Positions 57,054 to 64,000 of a stretch of 64,000 bases of DNA are shown here, in pieces; positions within the stretch are counted from its first letter, which is position 1; each line of letters opens with the position of its first letter. The notes beneath the pieces were generated by a model that ran no database searches, was not told the origin of the DNA, and saw nothing but the letters and a program-made list of their open reading frames with translations. The stretch is taken from the NCBI GenBank assembly GCA_022072445.1, contig JAJVHV010000045.1, positions 1 to 64,000 on the forward strand. Direction: 5' to 3'. The position numbers were made by a program, and so were the translations under genes. The DNA is from Phycisphaerae bacterium (lineage in GTDB: Bacteria; Planctomycetota; Phycisphaerae; UBA1845; Fen-1342).

Positions 57054-57464
57054 TTACGAACACGGTCGAATGGCGTCGATGTTGCTCGGGCCGGAGCAGG
57101 GGTGCGGGTCACCGTAGGGCCCGGGGCAGGTGTAGCCGCTCGTACAATCCGTGAAGATGCAACTGCTCGGCGTGACGCATGAGCCCACGACGTAGGTGAT
57201 GTCGTCACAATCAAACACGTACTCTGTACCTTGGATGTAAACCACCCCGTTATCCGGTACGGGCAAGGTGATCGTGCAGCCCGTGTAGCACGTGCCCGGG
57301 CACACCCAGCCGGCGCCGCAGTGGCAAGTGCTGTCTGCGGGCGTGCAGTTGGGATTCACTGTCTTGGCCTGCAGCGCGCCACAGATGCCGCCGGAAGCGG
57401 TCGACGCAATACTCAGTAGGAGAATCATCAGCCCAGAGGAAAAGCCCACTGCGACCCGCATCAT
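57054..57464 (-). CDS. Secreted cysteine-rich protein, hypothetical
   Basis: A 136-residue protein with a signal peptide (about 1-24) and 14 cysteines in the mature 110 residues, ending Cys-Ser. Spacings such as CHCGAGWVCPGTCYTGC suggest a disulfide-rich fold. No family is recognised. GGGAGTG precedes the ATG at 57464. It is the first gene of the four-gene run. A 10-base A run lies just upstream, near 57546. Confidence 0.68.
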   Translation of the reverse strand: MMRVAVGFSSGLMILLLSIASTASGGICGALQAKTVNPNCTPADSTCHCGAGWVCPGTCYTGCTITLPVPDNGVVYIQGTEYVFDCDDITYVVGSCVTPSSCIFTDCTSGYTCPGPYGDPHPCSGPSNIDAIRPCS

Positions 57465-57645
57465 TGCCGGCACTCCCACTTCTCTCATCGGAACTCGCAG
57501 CCAGAAGGATTCACTCTTGCACGGCTCTAGAGAAGTGGCAATTACAAAAAAAAAAGAAAAGTGGCACGCCGATTGCTGAGGGACGGGCCGCGCCCCTCCG
57601 GCCCGCATCACCGCATCGCGCTGCGGCGCGTGCCGCGCGGCGCCA

Positions 57646-57804
57646 TCAAAACAGCGTATAAATAAACGGCCCCAGCCCCGACTTGGCCGCGAACACGATC
57701 AGCCCGCCGATCGCCAGCAGGATCGCCAGCAGCGGGATCATCCACCACTTCTTTTCATGCTTGATAAAGGCGATAAAGTCGCCGACGAGCGATTGCTTAG
57801 CCAT
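57646..57804 (-). CDS. DUF5989 small membrane protein
   Basis: A 52-residue protein below the usual gene-size cut-off: MAKQSLVGDFIAFIKHEKKW, then one transmembrane helix and KSGLGPFIYTLF. This matches the DUF5989 family, which commonly neighbours SxtJ and NodU-type carbamoyltransferase genes, exactly as here. Its last 66 bp are duplicated at 54328. Function unknown. Confidence 0.88.
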   Translation of the reverse strand: MAKQSLVGDFIAFIKHEKKWWMIPLLAILLAIGGLIVFAAKSGLGPFIYTLF

Positions 57805-57817
57805 TCTCAGCGTCTCT

Positions 57818-57880
57818 GTTCCCTGTTCCCTGCCGTGCTGTTCCCTGTTCCCTGCCGTCCAGTTCCCTGTTCCCTGCCGT
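57818..57880. repeat. 22-bp tandem repeat, three copies
   Basis: GTTCCCTGTTCCCTGCCGT begins at 57818, 57840 and 57862, an exact 22-bp period, filling the gap between the DUF5989 gene and the carbamoyltransferase stop. Confidence 0.9.
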
Positions 57881-57882
57881 CC

Positions 57883-59652
57883 TCACTGCCTCACCAGCGA
57901 CCCGCTCTCGAGCTGCACGCTCCGCCGCATCCCGGCCTCAAAATCCACCGCCGACGGCTTCTCCGTCACGATGCAGTTCCCGATCACCAGGATGTCGATC
58001 CCCGTGTTGACGAACGTATTGTAGGCGTCCTGCGGCGTACAGACGATCGGCTCGCCGCGCACGTTGAACGACGTGTTCACGACGATCGGCACGCCGGTCA
58101 GTTCGCCGAAACGCTTGATGACGCGGTAATAGCGCGGGTTCACGTCCTGCGTCACGGTCTGGACGCGCCCGGTGCCGTCCTGGTGTGTGACGGCGGGAAT
58201 CTGCGGCGCCTTCTCCGGCCGCACCTTCGGCACCAGCAGCATGAACGGCGCGTCGCTGCCCGCCGGCATGTCGAACCACTCGTGCACGTGCTCCTTGAGC
58301 ACGCTGGGCGCGAACGGGCGAAAGGCCTCGCGGAACTTCACCTTGCTGTTGATGATGTCCTTCATCTTCGGGTTGCGCGGATCGGCCAGCAACGAGCGCG
58401 CCCCCAGCGCCCGCGGCCCGAACTCCATGCGGCCCTGGAACCAGCCGATCACCTTGCCCTCGACGATCCAGCGCGCCGTCTGATCCAGCAGCTCGTCGTC
58501 GTTCTCGAATTTCTGGAAGACCGCCTCGTTGCGCTTCAGCACGGACTGAATCTCGGCGTCGCTGAACTCCGGCCCCCAGTAGGCGTTCTTCATCACGAAG
58601 CGCCGCGGCTGCTTGAGCACCGAGTTGTAAATCCAGAACGCCGTCCCCAGCGCTCCGCCCGAGTCGCCCGCCGCCGGCTGGATGAAAATGTCGTCGAAGC
58701 CGCTCTCGCGCAGGATGCGCCAGTTGGCGACGCAGTTCAGCCCGACGCCGCCCGCGACGCAGACGTTTTTCATGCCGGTCTGCTTGCGCGCGTGCGTGCC
58801 CATCCGCACCATGATCTCCTCGACGATCTTCTGGCCGCTGTGGGCGATGTCGTTGTGAAACTCCTCCAGGTCGGATTCCTTCCGCCGGGTCGGCCGGCCG
58901 AACAGCTCCTCCCAGCGCTGGTTGAACATGCGCTGCGTCGAGTAGGTGTGCGCGAAATACTTCATGTTCAGCCGGAAGCTGCCGTCGTCCTTGATGTCCA
59001 CCACCTCGCGGAACTTCTCGACGTAGGTCGGCTTGCCGTACGGCGCCAGGCCCATCACCTTCCACTCCGCGTCATTCACGCGAAAGCCCAGATACGCCGT
59101 GATGGCGCTGAACAGCAGACCGACGCTGTGCGGAAAGCGGATTTCCTTCTCGATCTTGATCTCGCTGCCCCGCGCCCAGCCCCAGCCCGTCGTCGTCCAT
59201 TCGCCCACGCCGTCCGCCGTGATGATCGCCGCCTCGTCGAACGGCGAGACGAGATAGGCGCTGGCGGCGTGCGAGAGGTGATGCTGGCAGTACAGGATTT
59301 CCTTGTCGGTCCCGAGCTCTTTCTGAATCTCGCGACCCATGTGCAGCTTGTGAACCAGCCACTGCGGCATGGCCTTGATCCACGTCATGTACGTCCGCGG
59401 CCAGTCCGCCAGCACCGTCTCCAGGATGCGGTTGAATTTGACCAGCGGCTTCTCGTAGAAGCCGATGTAATCGACCTGGTCGATCGTGATTCCGGCCGTC
59501 TTCAGGCAGTACTCGGTCGCCAGCTTGGGAAAGTCGCTGTAGTGCTTCTTGCGATTGAAGCGCTCTTCTTCCGCCGCCGCCACCAGCTCGCCGTCTTTTA
59601 CCAGCGCGGCGCCGGCGTCGTGATAAAAGCAGGATAGTCCGAGAACGTACAC
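57883..59652 (-). CDS. NodU/CmcH-type carbamoyltransferase
   Basis: A 589-residue O-carbamoyltransferase, moving the carbamoyl group from carbamoyl phosphate to a hydroxyl. The Kae1-like N-terminal domain has MYVLGLSCFYHDAGAALVKDGEL and the metal site HHLSHAASAY; the C-terminal domain has FQGRMEFGPRALGARSLLADPR and VNTSFNVRGEPIVCTPQDA. Substrate unknown; the family acts on antibiotics, toxins and lipid-linked sugars. GTG at 59652 has AGGGAAG upstream. It lies between sxtJ-like and DUF5989 genes, a recurring cassette. Confidence 0.93.
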   Translation of the reverse strand: MYVLGLSCFYHDAGAALVKDGELVAAAEEERFNRKKHYSDFPKLATEYCLKTAGITIDQVDYIGFYEKPLVKFNRILETVLADWPRTYMTWIKAMPQWLVHKLHMGREIQKELGTDKEILYCQHHLSHAASAYLVSPFDEAAIITADGVGEWTTTGWGWARGSEIKIEKEIRFPHSVGLLFSAITAYLGFRVNDAEWKVMGLAPYGKPTYVEKFREVVDIKDDGSFRLNMKYFAHTYSTQRMFNQRWEELFGRPTRRKESDLEEFHNDIAHSGQKIVEEIMVRMGTHARKQTGMKNVCVAGGVGLNCVANWRILRESGFDDIFIQPAAGDSGGALGTAFWIYNSVLKQPRRFVMKNAYWGPEFSDAEIQSVLKRNEAVFQKFENDDELLDQTARWIVEGKVIGWFQGRMEFGPRALGARSLLADPRNPKMKDIINSKVKFREAFRPFAPSVLKEHVHEWFDMPAGSDAPFMLLVPKVRPEKAPQIPAVTHQDGTGRVQTVTQDVNPRYYRVIKRFGELTGVPIVVNTSFNVRGEPIVCTPQDAYNTFVNTGIDILVIGNCIVTEKPSAVDFEAGMRRSVQLESGSLVRQ

Positions 59653-59676
59653 GATCGCTTCCCTGTGCCGGCGGCG

Positions 59677-60117
59677 CTAGAACGGCCGCATGGCCCGCTC
59701 CACCGTGGCTTCATGGTCCTTGTGGTCTTCCCAGTACGAGCCGCCCTGCGCCAGGTTCATTCGCAGCGGATCCGCCAGCCGGATCAGCGAGAATATCGGA
59801 AGAACCACGATAAAAAGCAGCGTGAAGAACACCGGCGTCATCACCACGCCGATCGCGATGGCCACGCGCATCCAGACGACGTACACCGGCGTCGCGACGC
59901 GAATCGGCGCCGCCACCGCCAGCAGGCAGACCGCCGCCCCAAGCGCCCAGAGCACGATCGCCGTCTTGTGGAACTTGGCGACGTGGACGGCGTCGGCGCC
60001 AAACCAGCGCGGCATCAGCCACCAGCACAGCACGCCGATAACGCCCAGGCCCAGCAGGATGCCGAAGCCGAAGGTCCGCAATTCGGCACGACTCGGGTTC
60101 TTATTGATCTCAAACAA
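59677..60117 (-). CDS. SxtJ family membrane protein
   Basis: A 146-residue membrane protein with about three to four helices, matching the SxtJ family: NKNPSRAELRTFG at the start and GGSYWEDHKDHE near the end. The family is named after a gene of the saxitoxin cluster but occurs widely beside carbamoyltransferase genes; its role is unknown. TTG at 60117 has GAGG upstream. It is the first gene of the three-gene cassette. Confidence 0.85.
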   Translation of the reverse strand: MFEINKNPSRAELRTFGFGILLGLGVIGVLCWWLMPRWFGADAVHVAKFHKTAIVLWALGAAVCLLAVAAPIRVATPVYVVWMRVAIAIGVVMTPVFFTLLFIVVLPIFSLIRLADPLRMNLAQGGSYWEDHKDHEATVERAMRPF

Positions 60118-60456
60118 CGTTCGGCCTCATCGAGATTCGTGCACGCACGGCCGCAGAGCGGGACCGATATCTGCGGTCCGATCGGCGTGACGCGCGTCCA
60201 ATAGCTGTCAGATGTATCGGTCGGCCCTGCGGGGCCGATCACAACGCCCGCGGCCGCCCGATCGCGGCCAAACGAGCATTCTAGCGACGCCGGCCGGCAA
60301 CGAGCAACCGCCAGCGGTACGTCCGGTAAGGCGTGGCCACGGAGAAACGATGAAAGCCGGGCCTCCTGACACCTGCACCGCCCGGCCGCCAGCAACCGAC
60401 CGATCGTGCGCTGTTCGACATTCGCTATTCATCCGCGTCGCCGCGGAGGGCCGACG
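60118..60456. other. Intergenic region upstream of the SxtJ cassette
   Basis: No gene is supported in 339 bp. A hairpin (TCGGCCC-TGC-GGGGCCGA) lies near 60223-60240, and TTCGACATTCGCTATTCATCC at 60416-60436 is a third locus of the ATTCGCTATTC repeat. The cassette promoter should lie here. Confidence 0.5.
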
Positions 60457-61902
60457 CTACAGGGACGAGGAATGTGCTGCGCGGCGTTCGAGAAGCGCGG
60501 CGTAGCCGCCGTCGCGCCAGTCGGCGGGGGACGGACCCCAGTGGGGCAGCATGGTTTTTTCGCGCACCCGGCGCCAGTCGGTCGCATGGGCGACGAATTG
60601 AGCGACGCGGGACTCGTTTTCGGCCGGTTCAAGCGAGCACGTGCTGTAGACCAGTCGTCCGCCCGGCCGCACGATGCGGGCCGCCGCGGCGAGCAGCCGG
60701 GCCTGCAATTCGGTCAGTGATTGCAGCTTGCCAGGCGAGAGCCGCCAGCGCGATTCGGGCCGCCTGGCGATCACGCCGGAATTTGAGCAGGGCACGTCGA
60801 CGAGTGCCGCGTCGAACGGTTCTGCCCGGGCGTCGTCGGCCGGATGGAACGGCAGGGGGCTGGATTCGAGGGTTCCCGGGTCGATGCCGCGGCGGAGAGA
60901 GACGGAGCTGATTCCGACGCGCGAGAGGTTCTCGGCGACGCGCGCCAGCCTCTGGTCGGAGACATCGACGGCGACGATCGTGCCTGCGTCGTGCATGTCC
61001 TGGGCAAGGACGATCGTCTTGCCTCCCGGGGCGGCGCACAGGTCCAGGACACGCTCGCCTGGTGTGGCGGCGAGCATCCGCGCCGCATGATGGGCCGTGC
61101 AATCCTGAACGTGATAGTGCCCGGCGCGAAAGCCGCTCGCCGATCCGACCAGGCCGTCGGGCAACCAGGCCGTCTGGCCGTCGCAGACCGCCTCCTGGCC
61201 GAAGTCGCAGGCGACGCTGGTTCGAAATTCGTCCGGCGAGCAGCACAGCGGGTTGCGCTGCAACACGAGCGCGGGCTGAGCCTGCTGCGCCCAGAGGGAA
61301 TTCTCGCCGGCAGCGGCGCCGTGCCGCCGGAGCAGTGTGCGAACGCGTTGCGGTGTTTCGCCGGTCGCGGCGGCCAGATATTCGGCAGCGTCGCCGTCCG
61401 ACGCGAGCGGCGGCAGGACGGGCATTGCCAGTGCACAGGCTTCGTCCCAGTTGACGCGAATCTGGCGCTCGTCGCCGCGTCGCCAGCGTGTCCGGCGGCT
61501 GATGATGGCAGCGGCCAGCCGCCGCAGGATCGCATTGACCATGCCGGCGGCGCGTGCGCCGCCGATGGTCTTTGCGACGGCGACGGTTTCGTCGATCGCA
61601 CTGTGGATCGGTACGCGATCGAGATAGATGAGCTGAAAGGCGCCGGCGTGCAGCAGGGCGCGGAGCGGCGTGTTGACGCGGCGTGCGTCGTAGCGGGCGG
61701 TGCGGGAGAGCACGTGATCGATGGTTCCGCGATGTCGCGCCGTGCCGAGCGCGATCTGCCGCGCCAGGGCCGCGTCGCGCGGCTCGGCGCTGGCGGCTTC
61801 AGGCGCGCGGACCAGCACGTCGGCGATTCGCAGCGCACCGCGATACGCCGCGGACAGCGCCGCGTGCGCCAGCCGGCGTGCGGGGCTTATCGCCGCGGTC
61901 AT
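60457..61902 (-). CDS. rsmB: 16S rRNA m5C967 methyltransferase-like protein
   Basis: A 481-residue RsmB/Sun-type enzyme. Residues about 5-140 form the NusB-like RNA-binding domain (ARQIALGTARHRGTIDHVL). The methyltransferase domain has LDLCAAPGGKTIVLAQ, the DVPCSNSGVIARRPESRW motif and catalytic YSTCSLEPAENE, both cysteines present. It modifies 16S rRNA. Its start overlaps the fmt stop (ATGA). Confidence 0.92.
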   Translation of the reverse strand: MTAAISPARRLAHAALSAAYRGALRIADVLVRAPEAASAEPRDAALARQIALGTARHRGTIDHVLSRTARYDARRVNTPLRALLHAGAFQLIYLDRVPIHSAIDETVAVAKTIGGARAAGMVNAILRRLAAAIISRRTRWRRGDERQIRVNWDEACALAMPVLPPLASDGDAAEYLAAATGETPQRVRTLLRRHGAAAGENSLWAQQAQPALVLQRNPLCCSPDEFRTSVACDFGQEAVCDGQTAWLPDGLVGSASGFRAGHYHVQDCTAHHAARMLAATPGERVLDLCAAPGGKTIVLAQDMHDAGTIVAVDVSDQRLARVAENLSRVGISSVSLRRGIDPGTLESSPLPFHPADDARAEPFDAALVDVPCSNSGVIARRPESRWRLSPGKLQSLTELQARLLAAAARIVRPGGRLVYSTCSLEPAENESRVAQFVAHATDWRRVREKTMLPHWGPSPADWRDGGYAALLERRAAHSSSL

Positions 61903-62846
61903 GGCGTGTCCAGGTGCAACCAGCGGTCGCCGGCGTCGACGTACCGGCCTCGTATGTAGGCGTCGTAGCCCATCAGCTTGCCGCCGGCCGGTTTGACTTC
62001 AAGCGGCAGCAGGCACCCGCGGCCGGTCTGGATGGCGCCGGTGGCGTCGAGCACGCACCCCGGCGCTGGGCGCGCGTCGTGCGCGTCGATCGCGCGGGCT
62101 CGGGCAAGTTGCACGCGTTCGCGCCGGCCGAGCCGGCTGGCGAAGGCCGCCGTCGCCGCCGGCCACGACCAGAGGCCGTGAATGCGCCGGACGATTTCGT
62201 CGGCCGGCAGGGACCAGTCGATGGCGCTGTCGGCGCGTGAGAGCTTGGGAGCACGCGTGGCACGCGACGCGTCCTGCGGGCGGGGACCGCGCTGGCCGGC
62301 GGCGATCAGATCGAGCGTCTCGCAGATCAGCTCGGCGCCGAGCAGGGCGAGCCGATCGTGCAGCTCGTCGGCGGTCTCCAAGGCGCCGATCGGCGTCTCG
62401 CGCTGCAGCCAGATTCCGCCGGCGTCCATGCGTTCCGAGAGCTGAAAAGTCGTTACCCCGGTGTGCGTGTCGCCGCGCAGGATCGCCCATTGATAGGGTG
62501 CCGCGCCGCGGTGGCGCGGCAGGAGCGAGGCGTGGATGTTGACGAAACCGCGCGGCGGTGCGGCCAGAAGCTCGCCGCCCAGTTTCTGCCCGAAATCGAC
62601 CACCACGCCGATGTCGGCCCGGCGGGCCAGCTCGACGCACGCGGGTCTGTTGACGTGCTCGGCCTGGTGGTGCGGAATGCCCGATGTGTCGGCACGGGAG
62701 TGGATCGGCGTCGGCTGGACGTGGAGGCCGCGTCGGGCGGGCCGGTCGGGCTGGCTGACGGCGGCGACGATCGCGTGGCCGCGGGCCGCCAGTGCCTCCA
62801 GCGCCGGGACGCCGAACGCACCGGTTCCCAGAAAAACGATCTGCAT
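61899..62846 (-). CDS. fmt: Methionyl-tRNA formyltransferase
   Basis: A 315-residue enzyme that formylates initiator Met-tRNA with 10-formyl-tetrahydrofolate. MQIVFLGTGAFGVPALEAL opens the Rossmann fold, NIHASLLPRHRGAAPYQWAIL carries the catalytic Asn and His, and GDTHTGVT the Asp. The C-terminal tRNA-binding barrel ends near residue 310. It is 14 bp after def and overlaps rsmB, the classical def-fmt-rsmB order. Confidence 0.95.
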   Translation of the reverse strand: MQIVFLGTGAFGVPALEALAARGHAIVAAVSQPDRPARRGLHVQPTPIHSRADTSGIPHHQAEHVNRPACVELARRADIGVVVDFGQKLGGELLAAPPRGFVNIHASLLPRHRGAAPYQWAILRGDTHTGVTTFQLSERMDAGGIWLQRETPIGALETADELHDRLALLGAELICETLDLIAAGQRGPRPQDASRATRAPKLSRADSAIDWSLPADEIVRRIHGLWSWPAATAAFASRLGRRERVQLARARAIDAHDARPAPGCVLDATGAIQTGRGCLLPLEVKPAGGKLMGYDAYIRGRYVDAGDRWLHLDTP

Positions 62847-62860
62847 GGCTGTCGCCTCGT

Positions 62861-63394
62861 TCAGCGGCCGCCGTTGCTGCGGCGGAACTTTTCTTCGAGT
62901 TCCTGAAGCGCGCGGCGGGTCGCGATGCGGTCGGTCGGGCCCATGCGGTCGATGATGAGAATCCCGTCGAGGTGGTCGATCTCGTGCTGCCAGATGCGGC
63001 AGATCATGTCGGCGCCGTCGAGCTCGAACGGCTTGCCGTTGGCGTCCTGGGCCGTCAGATGGCAGCGTGTCGCGCGGCGGACCTGCACGCGCACCTCGGG
63101 AATCGACAGGCAGCCTTCCTCGCTCTCGGCGCCGCCGCGACGGTCCGTCAGCCGCGGGTTGACGACGATCAGGTCGTCGCCCGGCTCGCCGGTCGCGTTC
63201 ATGACGAACATGCGGACACTGACACCCACCTGCGGCGCGGCGAGGCCGACGCCCTTGGCGGCGCGCATCAGCTCGAACATGCGGCCGGCCAGGCGGGCCA
63301 GAACAGCGTCGAACTGCTCGACGGGGGCCGCGGCCCGCCGCAGGCAGGGGTGCGGGTAGTCAATGATGCCAAGCTGTTCGGGTTCGACCGTCAC
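62861..63394 (-). CDS. def: Peptide deformylase
   Basis: A 177-residue metalloprotease that removes the N-formyl group from new proteins. All three motifs are present: GVGLAAPQVG, EEGCLSIP with the metal Cys, and QHEIDHLDG with the two metal His and catalytic Glu. GTG at 63394 has GAGGTCG upstream; the longer frame to 63493 overlaps the oxidoreductase gene and has no family signal. Confidence 0.95.
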   Translation of the reverse strand: MTVEPEQLGIIDYPHPCLRRAAAPVEQFDAVLARLAGRMFELMRAAKGVGLAAPQVGVSVRMFVMNATGEPGDDLIVVNPRLTDRRGGAESEEGCLSIPEVRVQVRRATRCHLTAQDANGKPFELDGADMICRIWQHEIDHLDGILIIDRMGPTDRIATRRALQELEEKFRRSNGGR

Positions 63395-63476
63395 GCTGCA
63401 ACGACCTCGATTTCGGGAAAGGCCGGGGACTTGCCGCGGCAGCGGCGGCAGAACGCCCGAACCATGCCGGATAATA

Positions 63477-64000
63477 TCAGAACTTCTCGCCAAGCAGAAA
63501 GGCGCGTGCCACGCGGAGGGCCATCTGGCGGTTGGGCCCGAAGACCAGTGGCGCGAGCAGCGACAGATCGGTGTTGGGATGGCGAAGATAATCGGCCAGC
63601 TCGGAGCGCCAGCGGTTTTCGAAACTGCCGAGCACGTCCTGAAACAACCCGCCGGCCAGCGCGGCCTGGGCGACCTCCGCCGCGACCCGCGCCGCGCCGA
63701 TGGCGGGATAGATGCGATCGCAACTGAAGGCGGCCACGAAGCCGCCGCTGTCGCCGATCAGCAGGGTGCGTTTGCCGACGTGGGCGTCCATTTCGAGCGC
63801 GGCGCCTGCGGGGCAAGGCGTGTTGAAAGTGGCGGGTGGGGCGGCGGTGTCGAGGACGCCCGCCTTGCGCCCCGCGGCGAGCAGCGCGTCAAGTCGCGCA
63901 GTGCCGGCCGTGTCAGGGTCGACGACGGACAGTTGCCGCCGGCCCCCGGCCTGCAGCAGGGTGGCGGCGGCGGGAGAGCGCGCCGCGCCGAGGATCACGC
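63477..64000 (-). CDS. FAD-dependent oxidoreductase, C-terminal part (cut by window end)
   Basis: The frame is open to the window edge, so the start lies beyond 64000; at least 173 C-terminal residues are seen. GKRTLLIGDSGGFVAAFSCDRIYPAIGAARVAAEVA is the second FAD-contact block of the geranylgeranyl-reductase/flavin-monooxygenase superfamily. The FAD-binding N-terminus is outside, so the subgroup cannot be named. The stop is 82 bp before def on the same strand. Confidence 0.7.
   Translation of the reverse strand, partial: VILGAARSPAAATLLQAGGRRQLSVVDPDTAGTARLDALLAAGRKAGVLDTAAPPATFNTPCPAGAALEMDAHVGKRTLLIGDSGGFVAAFSCDRIYPAIGAARVAAEVAQAALAGGLFQDVLGSFENRWRSELADYLRHPNTDLSLLAPLVFGPNRQMALRVARAFLLGEKF

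Overview
The window is GC-rich, densely coded bacterial chromosome that reads as Planctomycetota, most likely class Phycisphaerae. Three kinds of evidence support this: a secreted protein ending in the dockerin-like C-terminus common in that phylum (CNGDGSVNGFDVEPF), several membrane proteins with a zinc ribbon of the CGYNLRG...CPEC type, and an H-X9-DG prepilin-like protein. This is inference from gene content, since no rRNA is present.

Layout. 0-7 kb: DUF1579 lipoprotein, VOC protein, UbiD decarboxylase with an internal peptide-repeat insertion, aminotransferase, secreted protein, beta-carbonic anhydrase and tRNA-Ala(CGC). 7-15.5 kb: glycogen-synthase-like glycosyltransferase, histidine kinase, solo GroEL, TerC and two zinc-ribbon membrane proteins, separated by repeats. 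15.5-24.6 kb: hypothetical protein, BMP-type binding protein, acetoacetyl-CoA synthetase, Pcm, CPBP protease, a nested repeat array and a prepilin-like protein. 24.8-28.3 kb: chained minus-strand genes (larC, two membrane proteins), HD protein and clpS. 28.5-32.6 kb: translation genes rpsB-tsf facing rpmB-gatC-gatA. 32.7-34.2 kb: a complete 1,520-bp transposable element with a broken transposase and one cargo gene. 34.4-43.9 kb: sdhC and sdhA split by unrelated genes, a nucleotidyltransferase pair, and a Ser/Thr kinase with a CHASE2 domain. 44-52 kb: lysyl-oxidase-like secreted protein, GmhA, Lon-N protein, alanine dehydrogenase, MacA-like adaptor and ABC ATPase. 52-60 kb: SulP transporter, a four-gene cluster of unrecognised exported proteins, and a DUF5989/carbamoyltransferase/SxtJ cassette. 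60.4-64 kb: def-fmt-rsmB and a truncated oxidoreductase.

The most unusual aspect is the intergenic DNA. At least seven families of palindromic or tandem repeats sit between genes. One family is also inserted in frame in ubiD as five exact 27-bp units. Another forms a nested array in which each successive copy carries one more 19-bp unit (3, 4, 5). The four-gene exported cluster is flanked by direct repeats of the DUF5989 3' end that differ only at synonymous positions, a pattern that could mark an integrated segment. I found no CRISPR array, complete phage or recognised defence island.

Gene starts were chosen from ribosome-binding sites, signal peptides and overlaps; several are GTG or TTG. 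All functional calls come from recognising protein families by eye, with no database search.
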